Assembly (NCBI GenBank): GCA_051294375.1
Contig: CM119263.1
Span: 27,316,264-27,380,263 of the forward strand
Source: Paraspadella gotoi
Lineage: Eukaryota > Chaetognatha
Reading direction: 5' to 3'
Length of the DNA stretch: 64,000 bases
The position numbers were made by a program, and so were the translations under genes. The notes under the pieces were generated by a model. It was given only the letters and a program-made list of their open reading frames with translations. It made no database searches and was not told where the DNA came from. This document shows, in pieces, positions 59,738-64,000 of this stretch (positions within the stretch are counted from its first letter, which is position 1; every line of letters begins with the position of its first letter).

Positions 59738-60180
59738 GTTTAGTGAATCTTAAATTCGCTCCTCCGATTATCTTTAGATTTGACTCGTTTTAAAAAAGGT
59801 GAGGAAAGGTTGGACGGGTTTAGGGGGTTTAGGTGGAATAGTGGTTTTGGAAAATGGGTGGTTGTTGACACCGCCGCCCAAAACAAAGGCCTCTCGTTGG
59901 ATTCTCGATTCTGTTTTATCATTGACGTCTCTCCTTTTCTCCTTTCCTCCTTTCCTTATTTCCTCCTCTCTCCCCTTTCCTCCACCCTACCCCCTATCTC
60001 ACCCTCCTATCCCTTCTTTCCCCTTCCCCGATTATTATATGACCACTCTACCATCTCGGCGAATGGAAGGGAACAGAAAAAAAAAGAATTGGTGAACATT
60101 TGGTGAAGTCGACGACGACGATGATCACGTGATCGCGCGTGAGACGCCCGCTCGTCATCGCGATTCGCCCGATGGGGTCC
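58560..60180. other. Gap-dominated stretch
   Basis: A 726-N run (58700-59425) is flanked on the left by a CCGCTGCCGCTTC-type hexanucleotide-like repeat (58615-58665). A TCG array lies at 59702-59736 and TCACGTGA at 60125-60132. The long frames spanning the gap are not supported. Confidence 0.7.
59702..59736. repeat. (GTC)n trinucleotide array
   Basis: About eleven uninterrupted units. Confidence 0.95.
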
Positions 60181-60187
60181 TTGTCTT

Positions 60188-60279
60188 CTTCTCTCCTTCT
60201 CTTCTTTTTATTTTCTTCTCTCCTTCTCGTCTTTTTCTTTTCTTCTCTCCTTCTCTTCTTTTTATTTTCTTCTCTCCTT
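60188..60279. repeat. 27-bp minisatellite running into a gap
   Basis: CTTCTCTCC begins units at 60188, 60215, 60242 and 60269, an exact 27-bp period. Units alternate between TTCTTTTTATTTT and GTCTTTTTCTTTT endings, so the higher-order period may be 54 bp. The array stops at the N run 60280-60928. Confidence 0.92.
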
Positions 60280-60928
60280 NNNNNNNNNNNNNNNNNNNNN
60301 NNNNNNNNNNNNNNNNNNNNNNNNNNNNNNNNNNNNNNNNNNNNNNNNNNNNNNNNNNNNNNNNNNNNNNNNNNNNNNNNNNNNNNNNNNNNNNNNNNNN
60401 NNNNNNNNNNNNNNNNNNNNNNNNNNNNNNNNNNNNNNNNNNNNNNNNNNNNNNNNNNNNNNNNNNNNNNNNNNNNNNNNNNNNNNNNNNNNNNNNNNNN
60501 NNNNNNNNNNNNNNNNNNNNNNNNNNNNNNNNNNNNNNNNNNNNNNNNNNNNNNNNNNNNNNNNNNNNNNNNNNNNNNNNNNNNNNNNNNNNNNNNNNNN
60601 NNNNNNNNNNNNNNNNNNNNNNNNNNNNNNNNNNNNNNNNNNNNNNNNNNNNNNNNNNNNNNNNNNNNNNNNNNNNNNNNNNNNNNNNNNNNNNNNNNNN
60701 NNNNNNNNNNNNNNNNNNNNNNNNNNNNNNNNNNNNNNNNNNNNNNNNNNNNNNNNNNNNNNNNNNNNNNNNNNNNNNNNNNNNNNNNNNNNNNNNNNNN
60801 NNNNNNNNNNNNNNNNNNNNNNNNNNNNNNNNNNNNNNNNNNNNNNNNNNNNNNNNNNNNNNNNNNNNNNNNNNNNNNNNNNNNNNNNNNNNNNNNNNNN
60901 NNNNNNNNNNNNNNNNNNNNNNNNNNNN

Positions 60929-62330
60929 TCGTCGTCAGTAGCGTCAGTCATCGACGAGGATCGCCGCGTGGCACGAGAAATGACTCGTGGCGCCTCGTGA
61001 CACGGTCGCGCGTGACGGGAACCGCTGACCGTAACGAGACTACCTCCGTAGCGCCCCCCCCNNNNNNNNNNNNNGTGCGGCGCAATTACGGAACAAAAGG
61101 CGTCCCGTCGTTAGATTCGATTGAAATTCGCCCAACTCCCGCCGGATTCCATGATGTCGCTTGACGTTTTGTTTGTTTTTGTTTTTCCTTTTTTTGGTAT
61201 TGTTTTGTTTTCAGAAACCGCGCGCTTAAATTTCCGAGTTGAAAAAAAAAAGTTCAAAAAACTGAAAAACCCATTTTTAAAAAAAATTTACCGCTTGACG
61301 GAAGTTTTGTTTTCCAAAAAAATTCTCGTCGAAAAACAAAAGCAAAGGAGAGAAAGAAGAGACATTTGAAAGGAATTAATTGTTGTTTGGGACAAAAAAG
61401 TTGTCACGTGATCCTAATCGTGCGCGAGTCTTTCGAAAAACAAAAGACAAAAAAAGAGAACTGAATGAAAAATAAAAAAAGGTGAGAACATTTTTTTTTT
61501 TTAAATAAAGCGTGAGAAAAAAAAAAAAGAGTGACATAGTTGACTTCGTCTCATTTATCATTTTCGCATTTTGTGTCCATGAAAAAAAGACAGGGAACAG
61601 AATAGACAATCGACCAAAAATGATGAGTAAAGCGACGGATAGAAACGACAGTGAGACTGATTAAGACTGAATCGAAATGAAACATAAATTAACTGAAAGA
61701 GCGATTGAAAACAAAAATCGAAATAAAAATTCACGTCGTTTTTCTGAGTCCTTAAGATACGACTTCTCTGTCGGGGAAAGAGAAAATTATTATTCACAGT
61801 CTTTTTTATTTTCTATTTTATAAATTATGTTAATTTCCTGTNNNNNNNNNNNNNNNNNNNNNNNNNNNNNNNNNNNNNNNNNNNNNNNNNNNNNNNNNNN
61901 NNNNNNNNNNNNNNNNNNNNNNNNNNNNNNNNNNNNNNNNNNNNNNNNNNNNNNNNNNNNNNNNNNNNNNNNNNNNNNNNNNNNNNNNNNNNNNNNNNNN
62001 NNNNNNNNNNNNNNNNNNNNNNNNNNNNNNNNNNNNNNNNNNNNNNNNNNNNNNNNNNNNNNNNNNNNNNNNNNNNNNNNNNNNNNNNNNNNNNNNNNNN
62101 NNNNNNNNNNNTTTTTGGAGATAAATCTGTTTCCAACTTTCTTTCTTTAACACTTTCTATCCTTCTCTCTCTTTTTCTTTTTATTTATTTCTCTCTCTTT
62201 TTCTATATTTTTTTATATTTTTCTTTCCTTTTCGTATATTTTTAATCCTTGTTGGGTACAAATCGGTTTAAGAGTTGGCCTCAATATTTCTGTATTTGCT
62301 TATTATAGGAAAAGTTTTGCGTCTTTGTTT
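60929..62330. other. Noncoding stretch with gaps
   Basis: N runs lie at 61062-61074 and 61842-62111. TCACGTGA lies at 61404-61411. Otherwise AT-rich. No supported gene. Confidence 0.65.
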
Positions 62331-62339
62331 GTCAACTTT

Positions 62340-62460
62340 TTGTCGATCCATGATCCCGGATTACCACTTCCCGGCTCCGGATCCTCGCTTCCGGTTCCCA
62401 GTTCTCGATTCCCGATCCCGGCTTCCTCGCTTCCAGAATCCCGGGCTTTCGCGCGCCGGA
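62340..62460. repeat. Degenerate CCCGGNTTCC-type repeat
   Basis: Short phrases such as TTCCCGGCTCCGGATCC, CGCTTCCGGTTCCC and CGATTCCCGATCCCGG recur over about 110 bp. The overlapping frames here (62303-62692) follow from this repeat. Confidence 0.5.
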
Positions 62461-62666
62461 AAAAGGACAGTAAAAAACAAAATGAAGGAAATAAATCAGT
62501 GACGGTGGCTCCGCCGGTCTCGACAATGGGAAAGAGCGGTTCGCGCTGACACAGGCGGGCGCCAGGGTTATTTTTTATTAGCGAAATTAATGGCGAGAAT
62601 AACAATACAGAAAAGCCATTAATACAAATGATTATATTGTTGTTTTCGCCTTTGCGAGGAGAAAGG

Positions 62667-62723
62667 TTGGCGCCAAGGTGGAGGGGCGTCATTGAACCAT
62701 TCCGCCAATCGGGTCAAAGGTCG
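62667..62723. promoter_or_regulatory. E2F-like palindrome, CCAAT and DR1-like sites
   Basis: TTGGCGCCAA (62667-62676) is a perfect palindrome containing an E2F-type core. CCAAT lies at 62705-62709. GGGTCAAAGGTCG (62711-62723) differs by one base from an HNF4/RXR-type DR1 half-site pair (established consensus). The surrounding 62500-62830 is GC-rich. Confidence 0.35.
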
Positions 62724-63133
62724 CGGCCCTTAAGGGAAGAGACCGCCCCGCCGGTCTCATGGGCCAAAAATGACCCCGGGCGGCGCACGGAATGCGCCGT
62801 CGTCGGCGGGTGCCGCACCGAGGTACACTGACTTAGGGAAAATCGAATTGGTTATTGTCGTTATTACTTGAATTTTTATCCCGGGAAATCGAAATTGTCT
62901 GGCGCGTCTGTCAGGTTCATTACAAGCCTGTCAAGGGAATCCCTAGATTATATCACTAACCTATGATTTTACCATAAATGTGGCGAAATCTTCACCATCA
63001 GCCGAACGATCTGCCTCATGATTATTAGTTGACCCGTATCTTGGGCCCCGTGCCCTGTAGATAAAGGCATTCGAAATCATCCTGCCGTATGGGAAAATCT
63101 GGACTTGCAATCTCCTGGCGTGCATTTATGATC

Positions 63134-63144
63134 TGCGCATGCGC
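63134..63144. promoter_or_regulatory. Perfect NRF-1/Ewg palindrome
   Basis: TGCGCATGCGC, followed within about 45 bp by a CT tract (63180-63253). Second such site in the window (compare 23278). Confidence 0.45.
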
Positions 63145-63179
63145 GTGTGGACTTCGCCCAGCGGAACACTAATTCTATC

Positions 63180-63190
63180 CTCTCTCTCTC

Positions 63191-63225
<35 letters not shown>

Positions 63226-63253
63226 CTCCCTCTCTTCTTCTCTCTCTCTCTTC
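63180..63253. repeat. (CT)n microsatellite, interrupted
   Basis: CT repeat with TTCT and CCCT interruptions. An interrupted GA tract lies at 63482-63566. Confidence 0.9.
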
Positions 63254-63482
63254 TAAGATTGATTCTAATTTCCCTTTCTTCCTAAATCCCTTAACTCATC
63301 ACCAAAATCTTCCTCTGCTTTTCAAATCTTTCTCCCACAATTTTATAAACGTCTTCCCCTTTCCAAACCGCCTCCTCTCTCTCTCGTTCGCTTTTCAAAC
63401 TTCTCCTTGTTTTGCCTCCCGAGTCGCAGAAAGGCATTTCCTCGGGTTTTATCGCGTAAGCAGCAATCGGTCTCCGTAAGAT

Positions 63483-63519
<37 letters not shown>

Positions 63520-63566
63520 AGTGAAGAGAGAGTTAGGGAGAGAGACGAAGAGAGAGAGAGAGAGAT

Positions 63567-64000
63567 TTTTCATATTTTCGTTTCCGCTGTTGAAAAAATG
63601 CTTCGTTTACCTTTGTCGGCAGTAAGGAATTTTGATAGCCCTCAAACTGACTGAGTTATACTTAAAGTAAGAAGTAGTAAAATCAATTCTCTTGAAGGTC
63701 TTTATTGGATCTGAATATTTTATAATGCCTTCAAATGCCTCTATCGGTATTGGCTCACTCTATAATTTAATGTCGGTTAAATGTCCGTAAAGAAGCTCAA
63801 ATTAAAATGTTATACAGTAATATTTTAGTGAAAACTTTTAAATAGTGTGTAAAATGTAAAATGTTATATAAAACATAATACCTTCTTAAANNNNNNNNNN
63901 NNNNNNNNNNNNNNNCGAGATCGCAGATTTTAGCAACATATCAGAGAGCATCCTTGAAACAAAAATTAGTTTATTCATATACTAGTATAATTGGGTATAA
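63567..64000. other. AT-rich end of window
   Basis: No gene seen. A 25-N gap lies at 63891-63915. Confidence 0.7.

Noticed and set aside
60129-61164. 270-341 aa frames at 60129-61164
   Set aside because: They read the 27-bp minisatellite and then 649 N; not evidence for a gene.

Overview
This window is a draft eukaryotic scaffold, most likely from an arthropod and probably an insect (inference). The evidence is a C2H2 zinc-finger gene in the arthropod style, a 57-bp candidate intron, very long (CT)n/(GA)n microsatellites on both strands, many CpG-containing (GTC)n arrays, and almost no coding sequence elsewhere. Nothing looks bacterial: there are no operons, no ribosome-binding sites and no dense ORFs. 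The species cannot be named from the sequence.

One protein-coding gene is well supported: a poly-C2H2 zinc-finger protein on the + strand (CDS 5781-7400, possible upstream exon and promoter at 5317-5567). Its tail looks truncated, because two more decayed fingers lie just past the stop (7401-7560). About 2.27 kb downstream its 5' region is repeated (from 7587), followed by a decayed finger fragment (to about 8160). The locus is therefore a tandem zinc-finger duplication in which the second copy is a pseudogene. Most other open frames arise from stop-free microsatellites or run through N gaps.

The rest is noncoding. 8.2-25.4 kb holds microsatellites, minisatellites, G-rich blocks and a GC-rich inverted element pair (about 11.6 and 12.6 kb). 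25.6-34.8 kb holds two noisy direct copies of an AT-rich block of about 4 kb. 35.0-41.1 kb holds a second noisy duplication. 42.2-44.8 kb holds a third. These three duplications abut (GA)n tracts and runs of exactly 25 N, and their copies differ mostly by small indels, so gap filling with uncorrected long reads is the likeliest cause. 44.8-64 kb is a gap-rich stretch with promoter-like motif clusters.

The most interesting noncoding signal is a recurring promoter-like vocabulary. The octamer TCACGTGA occurs about ten times, three of them in tandem at a 22-bp period (56002-56053). CCAATCA pairs, TTCCCGCC/TTGGCGCC E2F-like sites, two perfect NRF-1/Ewg palindromes and a fused E-box/CRE also occur. 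These may mark promoters whose exons were not recognised or lie in gaps. No CRISPR array, rRNA, convincing tRNA or intact transposon was seen.
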